DNA from: Macrosoma leucophasiata
Lineage: Eukaryota; Arthropoda; Insecta; Lepidoptera; Hedylidae
Direction of reading: 5' to 3'
NCBI GenBank assembly: GCA_036365455.1
Contig: JAWQUS010000011.1
Coordinates: forward strand, 8,266,001 to 8,330,000
DNA length: 64,000 nucleotides
Shown here: positions 52,975-64,000 of the stretch, one piece after another
How positions within the stretch are numbered: position 1 is the first letter of the stretch
Layout of the letters: each line of letters begins with the position of its first letter
The notes under the pieces: generated by a model
The model's database searches: none
What the model was told of the DNA's origin: nothing
The model's input: only the letters and a program-made list of their open reading frames with translations
Made by a program: the position numbers and the translations under genes

Positions 52975-53299
52975 TCTATACAAATAAATAAAATTGGAGT
53001 GTCTGTTTGTAATATTAAAATAATCGCTTTTTACTAAATGCATATGTATATATACACGGTACATATACCAAAATCACATTTTTTACAATTTTTGTCTATC
53101 TGTCTGTCTGTTTGGCGGGACTAATCTTGGGAACGGCTGGACCGATTTTGACGGGACTTTCACTGGCAGATAGCTGATGTGATAAGGAGTAGCTTATGCT
53201 TTAGCTACTAAAAATTAACCAAAATGTATATCCAAAAGCGCTGCCTAATGTCCCAAAGTCACTTTTCCACGCAAACAAAGTTGTGGGCACAGCTAGTCT
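52975..53299 (+). mobile_element. Helitron-like element (Hel)
   Basis: Contains gggaacggctggaccgattt, gacgggactttcactggcag and ends gtgggcacagctagt. Parts recur in the tandem units at 61857. Confidence 0.6.
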
Positions 53300-53844
53300 A
53301 AACTAATATTATAAAGAGGTAATATATTTTTGTTTGTTTGTATTGAATAGGCTCAATAACTACTAAACCGATTTTAAAAATTCTGTCACTATTTGAAAGC
53401 TACATTATCTACGGGTAACATAGGCTATATTTTATTTTGGAAAAAATGGGGTTCCGTAAGATATTCGGGCTTTTCAGACACAAGGTGTAAAAAATCAACC
53501 AAAAAAGTTACTTATTTTGCGTACGCTGCCTAAACTATAAAAGATATCGAGGAATATCTTTTATAATTTATTTCACTATTCGAAAGCTTCATTATCCATG
53601 GGTAACATAGGCTATATTTTATTTTGGATAAAATAGGGTTCCGTGAGATATTTGGGTTTTTCAGACACAAGCTGTAAAAAATCAACCAGAAATGTTACTT
53701 ATTTTGCGTACGCTGCCTAAACTATAAAAGATATCGAGGAAGACTTTAGGCTATATCTATGTGTAATCATCACGCTAAGACGAATAGGAGAGGGTAGGCA
53801 ACATTTAACGGCCCGCACCGCGCGAAGCCGGGGCGGGCCGCTAG
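53297..53844 (+). mobile_element. Hel element with internal tandem duplication
   Basis: Starts tctaaactaatattataaag and ends gaagccggggcgggccgctag followed by T: a textbook Lep-type Helitron end. Units of about 187 bp at 53387-53573 and 53574-53745 share gggtaacataggctatattt and gcgtacgctgcctaaactat. Confidence 0.8.
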
Positions 53845-54261
53845 TACTCTATATAGCTATACAGAGTGTATAGGATATCTGGCAATATAGCATATAGCTT
53901 AGCAGTCAGTGAATTACAGTGCTATCAGTGTCGCAACTACATGTAGTGACGTCGTTACTATTTATATCGGCTCGTGCATTCAAATTTGATCCTTAAAGAG
54001 CAGCAATTTGATGGAAAATTCTTCTTTCGTAAAAGTATTTTTACCATATTGGCAAAGGCGTTGGTGCATTTATTTCTTCGATATCATACTGTTTAATTTA
54101 TGTTCCTGTGTTATCTACTCGTATTTTGGTTGGTCTTTGTTGTTTATTATTTTATGACATGGGACTGAAGCGATTAAATAGATTTTTTTTGTCAACAACA
54201 AAGTCGACGCAATTGATGTTATTTCTCTTAGTGGTAGTAGCAGTATCTTTCTTTCTTTTTA
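53845..54261. other. Unrecognised DNA
   Basis: No feature recognised. Confidence 0.4.
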
Positions 54262-54400
54262 GGGTTCCGTACCTTAAAAGGAAAAAAGGAACCCTTATAG
54301 GATCACTCGTGCGTTTGTCTGTCTGTCTGTCACAGCCAATTTGCTCCGAAACTACTCGACCGATTGAGTTGAAATTTGATGAATATATGTAAATTGGTGA
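54262..54400. repeat. ggaaccct-type repeat
   Basis: agggttccgtaccttaaaag, ggaacccttataggatcact, gtctgtctgtctgtcaca, actcgaccgattgagttgaa. The 94-codon frame across it is a by-product. Confidence 0.55.
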
Positions 54401-54548
54401 CAAAAAGATGAACATGTCAAGTAAAATAATAAATTTTAAACAGGGGGGGCCACTTTCGGGGGGTAAATCAGAAAATTAAAAAAAAAACAAATTTGAAGTT
54501 ATTTAAGAAAGACGACGGAAATTGACCATTACTCCCCCCCTTTGACAA

Positions 54549-54718
54549 GATTGAACAAATCGGGCAGGGCTTCAGTAGCTCAATTGGAAGAGCGGCTGGA
54601 CTAGATTCCCAGTAGGTCGCGAGTTCGAGTCACGCCTGAAGTCAAATTTTTCTTTCCATTTTTCTTTAAAAATAAAATATATTTCACAAGCATGTGTTAA
54701 TGCGAAATAATATAAAAC
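54549..54718 (+). mobile_element. SINE-T copy 3, 5' truncated
   Basis: Starts within the loop (acaaatcgggcagggcttca), then the sense tRNA-like sequence and the full 3' end (catgtgttaatgcgaaataa). The inverted left arm is absent. Confidence 0.85.
54568..54643 (+). tRNA. tRNA-like sequence within SINE-T
   Basis: 76 nt as in copy 2, but the T stem has a mismatch (GCGAG against CACGC), so it is the most degraded of the three. Confidence 0.3.
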
Positions 54719-55115
54719 AATTTAATTACAATATAATTATTTGAGAAGAATCGAATACTGATCACATATGGATATCGAAGTGAATTCTTAACGGTTGTTG
54801 CTTCGGACCGCACATTAAAAAACATTGTAATTTGTCCATCAAATGTGTGCCATTCCAATGTGAGCATACAACACTTTGAAAACTGTGAACACTGTACTAC
54901 AAATGCAGTTTGCGAGGGTAATGCATAATGTTTACGTTCGCTGTTAGAACTTTGTGCCTGAATGCTGACAATATTAAGAAAAATATTAAGGTTGTAATTT
55001 GGAGCCATTTTCTTTAAAAGGTATAAAATCTCTAAAAAACGTTACAAAATATATTTTTTTCTGAGTATGCTATTTAAGTTTGGTTCACCATTGAATACTA
55101 AAGAAATTGGGTTTT
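54719..55115. other. Unrecognised AT-rich DNA
   Basis: The frame at 54697-55008 has no recognisable domain. Confidence 0.4.
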
Positions 55116-55171
55116 ACTGGTGGTAGAGATCCAGTGCAGAAGCTCGAGGGCGTAGGCATCACCGCATTACC
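55116..55171 (+). mobile_element. SINE-A 5'-end fragment
   Basis: actggtggtagagatccagt to accgcattacc, then cut. Faces the next copy. Confidence 0.7.
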
Positions 55172-55187
55172 TTATTGGTGGTGGTAT

Positions 55188-55408
55188 AAGGTGGCAAACA
55201 AGCATGCAGTTCACATTGATGTGAAGTGATGACTGCAGCCTATAGACACTTACACAAGGACCAGAGGTCAAAATGCAGATGCGTTGCCACCTCTGAGATC
55301 TTAGTTATTATGTCTTTGTAATAGTTATTAGGGAGCCATACATTACCATCTGACCGGAACATGATTAGTGCTGAACACTACCATTTAGCGGCAGATAGAT
55401 TAGGTAAT
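55188..55408 (-). mobile_element. SINE-A older subfamily, 5' truncated
   Basis: gcatgcagttcacattgatg through tagcggcagatagattaggt. Confidence 0.75.
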
Positions 55409-56840
55409 CCTAAAACATACTTTGTCAAAAAACTTCGAGCTATCAAATGTGTTTTAAATAATAATTATTCGGTATGTTCATGCAGTACGGTTTGAAAATT
55501 CTTCGTTATACATTTAGTGCAACTTAATACGAATTCTCGTTTAAAAGATTTCATTCATTCACACCTCCTCTTGCTGTGCCCGGAAATGTCAGTGTCGCTC
55601 AAAATTGCGCAGATTGCCATAAAATTGCGGCAACCGTAAACGTTATAGCAACCATCAACTTTTTCAGGACTCTTAAAAAGTCGATAGTTGCCTCAACTTA
55701 AGTTGCTCCGTGGGCAAAGCGCTTTATCAAATATTATATACTGATATTTAATCCAATATGATGACCTATAATTTGTACCCATATGAAATCATAATAAAAT
55801 ATAACCAATTTTCTTCTAAAGAACTATACTTTAAACTACCAATATTTAATCGTCCACAGACAAGTTTTTGTAAGAAATTGGCTTTCGTCTACGAAGCGCT
55901 ACGAGAGCTACGGGCTACTACCTACGGGGACGCGGCGACGGCCATGATGAAATCCGAGTTCAAATGTAAGAAGTAATTTCAATAAATTTCATAAAATAAA
56001 AGACAGAGTCAAGTACATCCAACCCAATTTTCACTAAGCTACCGTGCAATATAATCTCTGGTTACATGTCAAAGAAACCACAATTTTCTCACCTGGTGTC
56101 ACGCTTATGAATTGTACAAAGTTTTAATTCAACAACGGTATTATGCTAATAAACGTATAGCTGCGTCACATGGAAATAAGGTTAAATAAAACAGAACTAA
56201 CACGTTCGCCTACTTTAGCGTGCATAGCAACTTTTGAACAAACTCTCGACGGTGCAAATACGTCAGCAACTGCAGCATTTCCGTAAGATTCCAGAGCAAA
56301 TATGCGTCCAGTTGGTATGTAAATGTTGTCCTGAGAAAGGTTCCTTAGAATTCATCTTGGACAACTAGTTAGGTATTTCATTAAACTGTTTTTTGTTGTT
56401 CTATGTTCGTTGTTGTTGGACAAGGCGTTTTTTTATTACAATTTTAAAATAAATACCTATGAACAACAATAAAGAATATATTAATAAACGTAATATTTTT
56501 TTTCCGCATTAACACGTTCATGTGAATTTAGAAATTGATAGAAAAATTTGTCTTCAGGCATGAATCTAGAATCAAAGTTTAACGTACGAGAGTTTTGCAC
56601 GGCTGACTTAACCCTGACCTCAGTCTATTTACGGTTTTTGCTCCAGGCTCGCAGGTCGAATGTCTATCACATCTATTTTATATGCATCGCATTGTCTATT
56701 TTTTGTCGAAATTGCCACAATGCCCGCGGGCAACGTGGGATGTTTATTTAGTCTTGTTTTTTAAGTTACCATTTACGTATAACGTATTCTGAAACATTTT
56801 ATTTGAACCGTAAGAAATACATTTATTACAAAATACTACT
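55409..56840. other. Mostly unrecognised DNA
   Basis: 56500-56760 has a relative at 57415-57605 (gttttgcacggctgactta, tcgcaggtcgaatgtctatc, cacatctattttatatgcatc): an unidentified direct repeat. 56510-56560 faintly recalls the SINE-T 3' end. Otherwise nothing assignable. Confidence 0.45.
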
Positions 56841-57127
56841 ACTGGTGGTAGAGCTCCGGTGACGGAGCTTGCAGGCGTAGGCACCACCGAATTACCTAAT
56901 AGACTTGCCGCTAAATGGTAGTGTTCAGCACTATCGTGTTCCGGTCAGGTGGTAATGTACGGTTCTGTAATTTCCGGCACAGAGGCATAACACCTTAGGC
57001 CTCAGGAGTGGTTACGCATCTGCATTTTGACCTTGGTATTTGTTGTGGGTGTATATAGGCTGCAGTCATCACTTAACATCAATGTGAACTGCATGTTTGT
57101 TTTCCTTTTCCATAACACAAAAAAAAT
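56841..57127 (+). mobile_element. SINE-A, full length
   Basis: actggtggtagagctccggt to ccataacacaaaaaaaa. Confidence 0.9.
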
Positions 57128-57693
57128 TACAATATATTTTTTTAAATCAATGAAACTGTAACCGCACATCTGTATTACGTAAACACCCATATCTCGACAG
57201 TTAAGCTTGTTTCTGCCATGGTATAAGTTGTTAGCCTTATAATATTCAATTGACACATCAACCTGACACCGAAGATGCTACTGAGAAAATAATCAAACAA
57301 CTCAATAAATACAATAATTCCAACATAGAGACTGAATTTGACACTACAGCGTAGTATTAATGACCAGCTGCTAAGAGTACTACAGTATCGTAGAGAAGAT
57401 ATATGAATCTAAAATCAAAGTAGCGCTAGAGTTTTACACGACTGACTTCACCCTGACCTCGGTATATTTTAGTTTCTTTGCTCCCGGCTCGCGGATTGAA
57501 TGTCTATCACATCTATTTTACATGCATCGCATTTCCTATTCTGTGCCGAGATTGCCACAATGCTCACGGGATAGGTGGGATGTTTATTTAGTCTTGTTTT
57601 AAGTTGCCGTTTATACATCAATTTTGGTACGTGGTACTGTAACCAAATGTTTAAGGACTTATCAATTCCGTAGTTTTTTGTTATGTTTGTACA
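57128..57693. other. Unrecognised DNA plus one repeat copy
   Basis: 57415-57605 is the second copy of the repeat noted at 56500. The rest is unassigned. Confidence 0.45.
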
Positions 57694-57983
57694 CCGATTT
57701 TTTTTAATGTTACGGAAGTGGCAAATAAGCATGCAGTTCACATTGATGTTAAGTGATGACTGCAGCTTATAGACACCCACACAAAGACCGAGGCCAAAAT
57801 GCAGATGCGTTACCACTCCTGAGGCCTAAGGTGTTATGCCTCTGTGCCGGAAATTACGGGGCCGTACATTACCACCTGACCGGAACACGATAGTGCTGAA
57901 CACTACCATTTAGCAGCAAGTATATTAGGTAATACGGTGGTGCCTTCGCCCGCGAACTCCGTCACTGGAGTTCTACCACCAGT
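57694..57983 (-). mobile_element. SINE-A, full length
   Basis: T-run to ccaccagt. TACACCGA occurs just left of the T-run and again at 57992-57999 area (ttacaccga), a likely target duplication. Confidence 0.9.
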
Positions 57984-58925
57984 GAAAAGTTACACCGAAA
58001 TATCTGACTCGATTGACATGATTGTTATTTGTTCAATGCTAAAAAGTTACCATTTGGTCCTACGTAATGTTAAAATACTTTGTCCCCGTCCTTCTCATTT
58101 TGCGAGCCCTTCTGTTATCTTTTATTACATTTCCACGTTCTTTTGGACAATGTAATTTTTGTACGTTGTATTAAAAAATCAAATTCAAGCTGAAATTGAA
58201 ACCGCGGACTGGTAATATAAAAAATAGTGCTTTTTATAAAAGATTTAACAAACAAAGACATTAATATATATAATTGATAGATCTTTTGCAGTCTCATCGT
58301 GTCTAGTTTCCATTCCATTCTTCTTGGGTCTAGACTCATTTGTCAATTGTCAGATCGGATCTAGAACTATCCTATTACAATATTCACTTACGAGTCATAA
58401 TAGGCGCGTGTACTAAAAAACCTGTTAAAATAATGCCGCTCCTCACGAAGAATGATAAGTTATGTTTAAAAATGTGTTTATAATTAACGTTGATGGCAAG
58501 TAAATACTTACTTCAGCTCATGAACATCTAGAAAGAGTCAGGAACCAATGAATCTCTCTTTAGTGTTAAGTTCGTCTTTGTATCACGTTTTTGTAACAAA
58601 GAGAAGAAGGCTTCAATGAACATAGCGCTTTTAGTGTTAAGTTCGCCTTTGTGTCAATATTTTTTGACATAATAATAGATAGAGAGTTAAATAAACGTAC
58701 GCTGTTGAAGTTGAATTGCAATGATCGCACATTTTGGGATTTCAATTAAGGAACTGCTACACTCGTACATGCATTCCTTATTTCATTTATTTATATGACA
58801 GTGCATACGAAGAAAAGAGACAAATAGCGATTAAGATAAGGTTCACAATAATAAATCATGGTACGGTCGCTGTTATCCGTCAGTGATTAACACGAATAAA
58901 GACGATTATAAAAACATCCAGTTCT
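57984..58925. other. Unrecognised AT-rich DNA
   Basis: A short motif repeats at about 58560 and 58630 (tttagtgttaagttcg(t/c)ctttgt). No gene recognised. Confidence 0.4.
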
Positions 58926-59800
58926 ACAGGTGACAATGTGAAGGTGGCTTAATAAAATAGTGGATATCGAGGGTCATGGAGGGCTGACGGATCGCCAGAG
59001 CGGCTATATTGACTGGCTCGTTCGTCCTCTTGCCGGGCCTCTGCAGATGGGACGTGCCATGTTTAGTTGGATTCAATTTTCCTGGGGGCAATTTGCGTAA
59101 GCTTTTCGAAATTTGATTGAGAGACTTCAAATAACGTTCGGTACGATAATACATTTTTTATGTACTCGTAGTAAAATTGGCAAGCATGCATGCAGTTCAC
59201 ATTAATGTTAAGTGATGACTGCAGCCTATAAACACCCACACAATGACCAGAGGTCAAAATGCAGATGCGTTGCCACTCCTGAGGCCTAAGGTGTTATGCC
59301 TCTATGCCGGAAATTACAGGGAAATACATTACCACCTGACCGGAACACGATAGTGCTGAACACTAACATTTAGCGGTAAAGTTTATTACTAACATGTTCG
59401 TTTTATTTAGATTTTATATTAGGTAATGCGGTGGTGCCTACGCCTGCGAGCTCCGCCATTGGAGCTCTACCACCAGTCACTATAAGAGTCAGAAATCAAA
59501 ACACATGTAAATCTAGAGGTACCAGGTATTTTTATAATCTATTTTAATGTATAAAATGGATATGGACATTTATCTTGATCTAGTTTCACAAGTGACAAAG
59601 TGAAGGTTGCGTAATAAAATAGCGGATACGGAGGGTCATAGAGGGCTGGCGAATCGCCAGGGCGGCCATATTGACTGGCTCGTCCGTCCGCTTGCCGGGC
59701 TTCTGCAGATGGGACGTGCCATGTTTAGCTGGATTCAATTTTACTGGGGGCAATTTGCGTAAGCTTTTCGAATTTCGAATGAGAGACTTCAAATTACGTA
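58926..59800 (-). repeat. Unidentified repeat, two direct copies
   Basis: 58926-59145 and 59588-59800 share gtcat(g/a)gagggctg, gcagatgggacgtgccatgt, caatttgcgtaagcttttcg. On the minus strand both copies keep an open frame with KHGTSHLQ, AALAIRQPSMT and similar blocks, which is either chance or a trace of a transposon protein. A SINE-A sits between them. Confidence 0.65.
59153..59477 (-). mobile_element. SINE-A with 38-nt insert
   Basis: Complete at both ends. About 59381-59418 (ttactaacatgttcgttttat...) interrupts the cggcaagtatatta block. Confidence 0.85.
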
Positions 59801-60261
59801 CGGTTATGCATCAAAAGTATATGGTTGCTGAAGGGTTTTTTGCCATCAATTTTGGTACCTAATTACCCAAGAAGAAAAAGTGATTCATAGCTTTAGCATA
59901 ATAAAAAAGATCCTAATGCAAAATTTTCAATTAAAAAAAGGCCCTAACTCCTCCTCAGAAATTTCATAAGATGTTTTAATCTCATGTTGTATTAAGTGGA
60001 TTTGCTTCTTGAAAGCTTCAAGTATTCTTTTAAAGGTTACTTTAATACTTGCACAGTATATCAAACCAAAATAAATGCTTGAATGAACCGATACCACAAA
60101 TACAGTGATTTAGATAAGAGCATTGCTTGGTCAAGTCGAGTCATTGACATTTCTGTGGCCTCAAATAATCTTAATTTTAGAAGTTTTGGTGGGAACCTTG
60201 AAGGAGGCATGTGGAGCTCATATTTCATTTTATTTTCTAAATGTATTTTTGAGTTATCTTT
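59801..60261. other. Unrecognised AT-rich DNA
   Basis: No feature recognised. Confidence 0.4.
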
Positions 60262-60448
60262 ACTAATATTATAATTCTGAAGAGTTTGTTTGTTTGTTTG
60301 TTTGCTTGAACGCGCTAATCACAGGAACTTCTGGTCCAATTTGAAATGTTCTTTCAGTGTTAGATAGCCGATATCGAGGAGGCTATGTATCATACGCTAT
60401 GACTAATAGAAGCGGAGCACCACGGGCGAAGCCGGGGCGGGCCGCTAG
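60262..60448 (+). mobile_element. Helitron-like element (Hel)
   Basis: Starts tactaatattataattctga, contains a (TTTG)n run and ends gaagccggggcgggccgctag followed by T. Confidence 0.8.
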
Positions 60449-61205
60449 TATTAAATAAAGTTGGTGGCATTTTGTTTGATATAGGTTTAAAACAGTGCCC
60501 GTGTATAGTGAAATAGAATAACAGTGCGTAAACACGTCCCTTCGGGTTGCCTTCAAAACTTCATCGTAAATGTTCTGGTAAAGTAGCCATCGCTTTACTC
60601 GAATTACTGACTATGACTCTGACTGAGAAATTGACTGACTAACTCTGCCTTGTACTCTACTTAATACGAATACGAAATATCGTTTTACTTGACACTGGCA
60701 ATATGCGTAATGCCATAACAATAAAAAGAAACGTAATTTTACCTTTATTTTGATAAAGATGCTATCTGTTGCGCACACAGAAATCTACGTGATAGTACAC
60801 AACATTATTTGTATCGTAGAATTTTCGTTAACGGTTGTTGGTAAACTTTTATAGGTTCTTATTCAACAGTTCACAGCATATCTGGATGAACGAAATGATT
60901 CTGCAGTGGGACCCTAACCTATTAGTACTTTAGTACATATAGGTCAATGACTTAGTTTTCCAATTTTCTTTCAAATTACGTACTGATGTATCCAACTGCC
61001 TATAAACACGTAACAGACAGAATATTAAATTGCGCATGTCAATTTAGGCCTTCTATTAACAAGTCACTTACATAATCTCCAACAATTAGTGCAAAAAACT
61101 AGATCATGATTATTACATATTCTCTGTCATGAGTTTGCTGAAGCTAGTAAGCTAGAAGAGAGAAAAACATTGAAAATTAAGGCCCTCATGGGTATTGCAA
61201 CACGC
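60449..61205. other. Unrecognised AT-rich DNA
   Basis: No feature recognised. Confidence 0.4.
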
Positions 61206-61732
61206 ACTGGTGATAGTGTTCCAGTGAAGGAGCTCGTAGGCGTAGGCACCACCGCATTACTTAATCTATTTGCCGCTTAGTGGTAGTGTTCAACACTATC
61301 GTGTTCTGGTTAAATGGTAATATATGGCCCCGTAATAACTATAAAATAAAATAAATAAAAATTAAATACGCTTACACTCACAGCCCCACAGTAGGTATAC
61401 ACCTGTGTCGTGGGTGCCGTTGTACACATACAACACATACACAAACACCCAGACCCGAAACAAATATCTATAGACCATACAAACATTTGTCCCGGTGCGG
61501 GGATCGAATCCGCGACCCTTCGAATCAAACGGTCATCTCACACCGCTGGACTAATCGGGTCGTCAAAAAAACTATCATAGAGACATAATAACTAAAGGGT
61601 GGTAAGGACTCAGGGGTGGTAACGCATCTGCATTTTGACCTCTGGTCTTTGTGTGGGTGTCTATAGGCTGCAGTCATCACTTAACATCAATGTGAACTGC
61701 ATGATTGTTTTCCACCTTCATTACATAAAAAA
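61206..61732 (+). mobile_element. SINE-A older subfamily split by SINE-F
   Basis: 61206-61342 and 61570-61732 are the two parts (actggtgatagtgttccag; gcatctgcattttgacctc; end acataaaaaa). AACTAT is present at both junctions. Confidence 0.85.
61343..61566 (-). mobile_element. SINE-F copy 5
   Basis: Complete, with ataaaataaaataaataaaa at its 3' (left) end and the tRNA-like head (ggtgcggggatcgaatccgc) at the right. Inserted into a SINE-A. Confidence 0.85.
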
Positions 61733-61769
61733 GTACTGCAATGAAATCAAATACATGTATTTAACACCA

Positions 61770-61843
61770 GCTGTGCCCGCGACTTCGTCTACGTGAGAAA
61801 AAATATGATTGTTCAGTATCTACCCGGACGAAGTCGTGGGCGC
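61770..61843. mobile_element. Two inverted Hel 3' ends
   Basis: agctgtgcccgcgacttcgt and acgaagtcgtgggcgcagct face each other with about 30 nt between. The right one continues ctag-like into agtataaaa. Confidence 0.6.
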
Positions 61844-61856
61844 AGCTAGTATAAAA

Positions 61857-62117
61857 GTAGCGTAAGTTACTCCTTATTACATCAGCTATCTGCCAGTGAA
61901 AGTCCCGTCAATATCGGAGACACTCCAATTCTTCTTATTTGTATGTAGGTATGTATGTATGGATGTATGGAAGATAGAAGGTAGCCTAAGTTACTCCTTG
62001 TTACATCAGCTACCTACCCATGGAAGTCCCGTCAAAGTCGGATACACTACAATTCTACTTATTTGTATGTATGTACGGATGTATGGAGATAAAAGTAGCC
62101 TAAGTTATTCCTGATTA
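61857..62117. repeat. Tandem units (about 120 bp) of Hel origin
   Basis: Two full units and a cut third share gtagcctaagttactcctt, ttacatcagct, gaagtcccgtcaa, acactacaattct, then a TATG/GATG run. The third is cut by a mariner remnant. Confidence 0.75.
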
Positions 62118-62119
62118 AC

Positions 62120-62391
62120 ATCGCAAATTTTTTTCGCGGCTTGCGTTGCATTTTTACCTTTTTTGTAGTAAAATTTTAAAATGTATCGAATTTATTCATT
62201 AGATTCAGTCATCTTGACAGTACGAAAAACAAATGAAAATCACACATTTGCCTAATTTGAATTTGGAATTATGTTCTTTAAAATTTTAACTTTCAATGAT
62301 ACCAAAACCAGCCAGATAGAAATACTACAGCCAAAGAGATTTTATTACAAGTTCATACATACTATAATGCGAAAAGACTTTTTCCCCAACC
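62120..62391 (-). mobile_element. mariner remnant (5' part)
   Basis: The right end in reverse is GGTTGGGGAAAAAGTCTTTT with flanking TA. Contains the start of the transposase (GKNATQAAKKIC region) and is cut at the left. Same family as 8087 and 27600. Confidence 0.85.
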
Positions 62392-62499
62392 TATTATTAC
62401 AAACAGACACTCCAATTTTATTTATTTGTACGTATATAGATTTATTATGGAAGCTACAATACACCATAAGACCTAAAAATTCTATGAAAATTTTAAGCG

Positions 62500-62645
62500 T
62501 CTACATTATAGCGGTAACAGAAATACATAATTTGTGAAAATGTTAGCTTTCTAGCTATCACTATTTATGAGATACAGCCTGGTGACAGGCAGACGGACAG
62601 ACAGCGGAGGCTTAGTTATCCGTAGGGTCCGTTTTTAACTATTAG
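62500..62645. repeat. Unidentified repeat, second copy
   Basis: Parallels 41985-42135 (gagatacagcctggtgacag, gacggacagacagcgga). Confidence 0.6.
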
Positions 62646-63419
62646 GTACGAAACTCCATAAAAGATAGAACTAAGATACAGAATAGCTTAAAAATATTCG
62701 ATACGATTTTTAAATTGACATAACTTTTTTATTTCTTAACCGATTCACATAAAACAAACATTAAATGTTAAGTGAAACTTACCACAATATATTAGTGAAA
62801 CCCACAAATCGAATAAGCCGTTTCTGTTATTAGCGTGCACAAACACACAGACAAACAGACATTTTTCCGGGATAAAAAGTACCCAGTGTTGTGCGCCAAA
62901 GGTTAAGGTATAATCATACCAAGTTTCATTGTAATCGGACCATTAGTTTTTATGTGATGCTTGAACAAACAGATAGACAGACAGACAGACAAAAATTTTT
63001 CTAATCACATATTTGTGTTCGGTATCGATCTTATAACATCCCCTGGTATTTATTTTTTCAGTATTTTTAATGTACAGAATTTACACTTCTACAGATTTAT
63101 TATAAGTATAGATAACACAAAGCCCTCAAACATGAATATTCATGTAGGTCCCACATGCGTCAACTTCGCTTCGTGTGCATTTCGAATTGCTTCGACTTAT
63201 TCATAATTCCTAGGCAATTATCGACTGGCATTCCCCTGACTTCGCATCCTTCTCATAAATAATGAACTTGTCTGCGTAACTGTATCTAGTTGGTAACCAA
63301 GTGTTCTCTATTCGATTGTACCTATTGTTTGTCTAATTAGGCTCATACGTGCATTATGCGTAGTGTCGCGCACAATAGACTAGATTAATCTACAGGATGT
63401 TGTTCTGGGCTAATGTAGG
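62646..63419. other. Mostly unrecognised DNA
   Basis: 62820-63000 carries cagaca-type runs and 'agtttcattgtaatcggacc', as in decayed Hel-like repeats. No gene recognised. Confidence 0.4.
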
Positions 63420-63930
63420 TAAGGGTATGTCGTTGGCCCTGCACCCTATCCCCAGCCGCCTAGCGGTGGTCCCGCCGCTCGATAGGGACGTGGTGGAGCC
63501 CCGGGGGGGGGGTTGAGGTTGAAGGTCAGTTCATCCCTGTCACTCCCGCTCCCCCGAGGCCGGACAGAGCGCCCCTGGACTCCTCCACCAGGGCGTCTTG
63601 GGACGCCTGACGTTGTGAGTGGTTGGGGCAGGGACCTTTGGGTGTCGGACTAGGGGATGTCCGTCGCCCAAATGGAGATAGGTCCCAAGCTGGGTGGCGT
63701 GCACGTGTTCCGCACGCAACTAGTGTTGGTTGGAGCCAAAGAGCTCAACCTGCGGAGGACTCGGAGACGAGCAGCCGCCGGCGGGGTCGCGGATGTGTGC
63801 GTAAGCGTTCCCGTGACCCCGCCACTGATGGCGGAATAGTCATACACCGCGGGGTTTAAGTGAGTACGAGTCTCACACTACCCGCCGTCGTTTTCCCTAG
63901 ACGGCGGGTGCCCATGAGGGTTTCCCCGCG
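63420..63930. other. GC-rich block, probable LINE part
   Basis: Abruptly GC-rich compared with the flanking AT-rich DNA. Frames are open on both strands (up to 78 codons) and none has a domain I know. It contains a 9-bp perfect hairpin, CCCGCCGTC (63881-63889) and GACGGCGGG (63900-63908). Composition and hairpin suggest a LINE UTR or ORF1 piece, but I cannot name the family. Confidence 0.4.
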
Positions 63931-64000
63931 TAAATTTTCAATTTCTAACAACAAGATGTCTGCTCATGTTGTTTCTAACCAGGGTAGTCACCTTTTAGGG

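Noticed and set aside
41644..54643. Three independent nuclear tRNA genes
   Set aside because: All three share the same long flanks and two lie between target duplications, so they are parts of a mobile element. Kept only as low-confidence tRNA-like features.

Overview
The window looks like non-coding nuclear DNA of an insect, most likely a moth or butterfly. It is AT-rich, has no dense gene order, and no host exon, rRNA or CRISPR array can be supported. Nearly everything recognisable is mobile-element DNA of kinds familiar from lepidopteran genomes: RTE-type LINEs, a mariner, Helitron-like elements with CTAG(T) 3' ends, MITEs and several tRNA-headed SINEs. The species is not identifiable from what I can see. 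Family names used here are mine: SINE-A (an A-tailed repeat of about 285 bp, about 29 pieces), SINE-C, -D, -F and -S (tRNA-headed or RTE-tailed SINEs), SINE-T (a fold-back element carrying a tRNA-like sequence), LINE-E (a LINE 3' end with an ACAT tail), MITE-B, rep-H and Hel (Helitron-like).

Layout. 1-8 kb: unrecognised AT-rich DNA, an old SINE-A split by MITE-B, a repeated family at 3.7-4.7 kb, one SINE-F. 8-10 kb: an internally deleted mariner and a SINE-A. 10.05-13.31 kb: a nearly full-length RTE retrotransposon on the minus strand with one uninterrupted 992-codon endonuclease/reverse-transcriptase ORF and a 12-bp target-site duplication, inserted into a Hel element. 15-16.2 kb: a second RT relic killed by stop codons only. 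17.7-19 kb: the 3' end of another LINE. 19.2-19.4 kb: an isolated RTE 5' leader. 21.2-21.8 kb: a decayed RTE copy. 26.4-28.85 kb: a pile of SINE-A, SINE-C, Hel and a frameshifted mariner. 29-32.5 kb: repeated modules of SINE-A, LINE-E and rep-H. 33.0-33.4 kb: a CpG-dense stretch that looks single-copy.

34-42 kb: SINE-D copies, fold-backs, and a local duplication whose second copy holds a SINE-A. 41.6, 46.5 and 54.6 kb: three copies of SINE-T, two with distinct 12-bp duplications and 89-90-bp inverted arms. 48-64 kb: more SINE-A, -D and -F, Hel elements with internal tandem duplications, a mariner remnant, and a GC-rich unidentified block at the right end.

How it fits together: the RTE encodes a complete endonuclease and RT. 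SINE-C ends in sequence resembling the RTE 3' terminus, so RTE proteins are its plausible driver. The other SINEs presumably rely on LINE proteins not encoded here. Nested insertions give a relative order of events. The most unusual object is SINE-T, whose two inverted arms share copy-specific bases.
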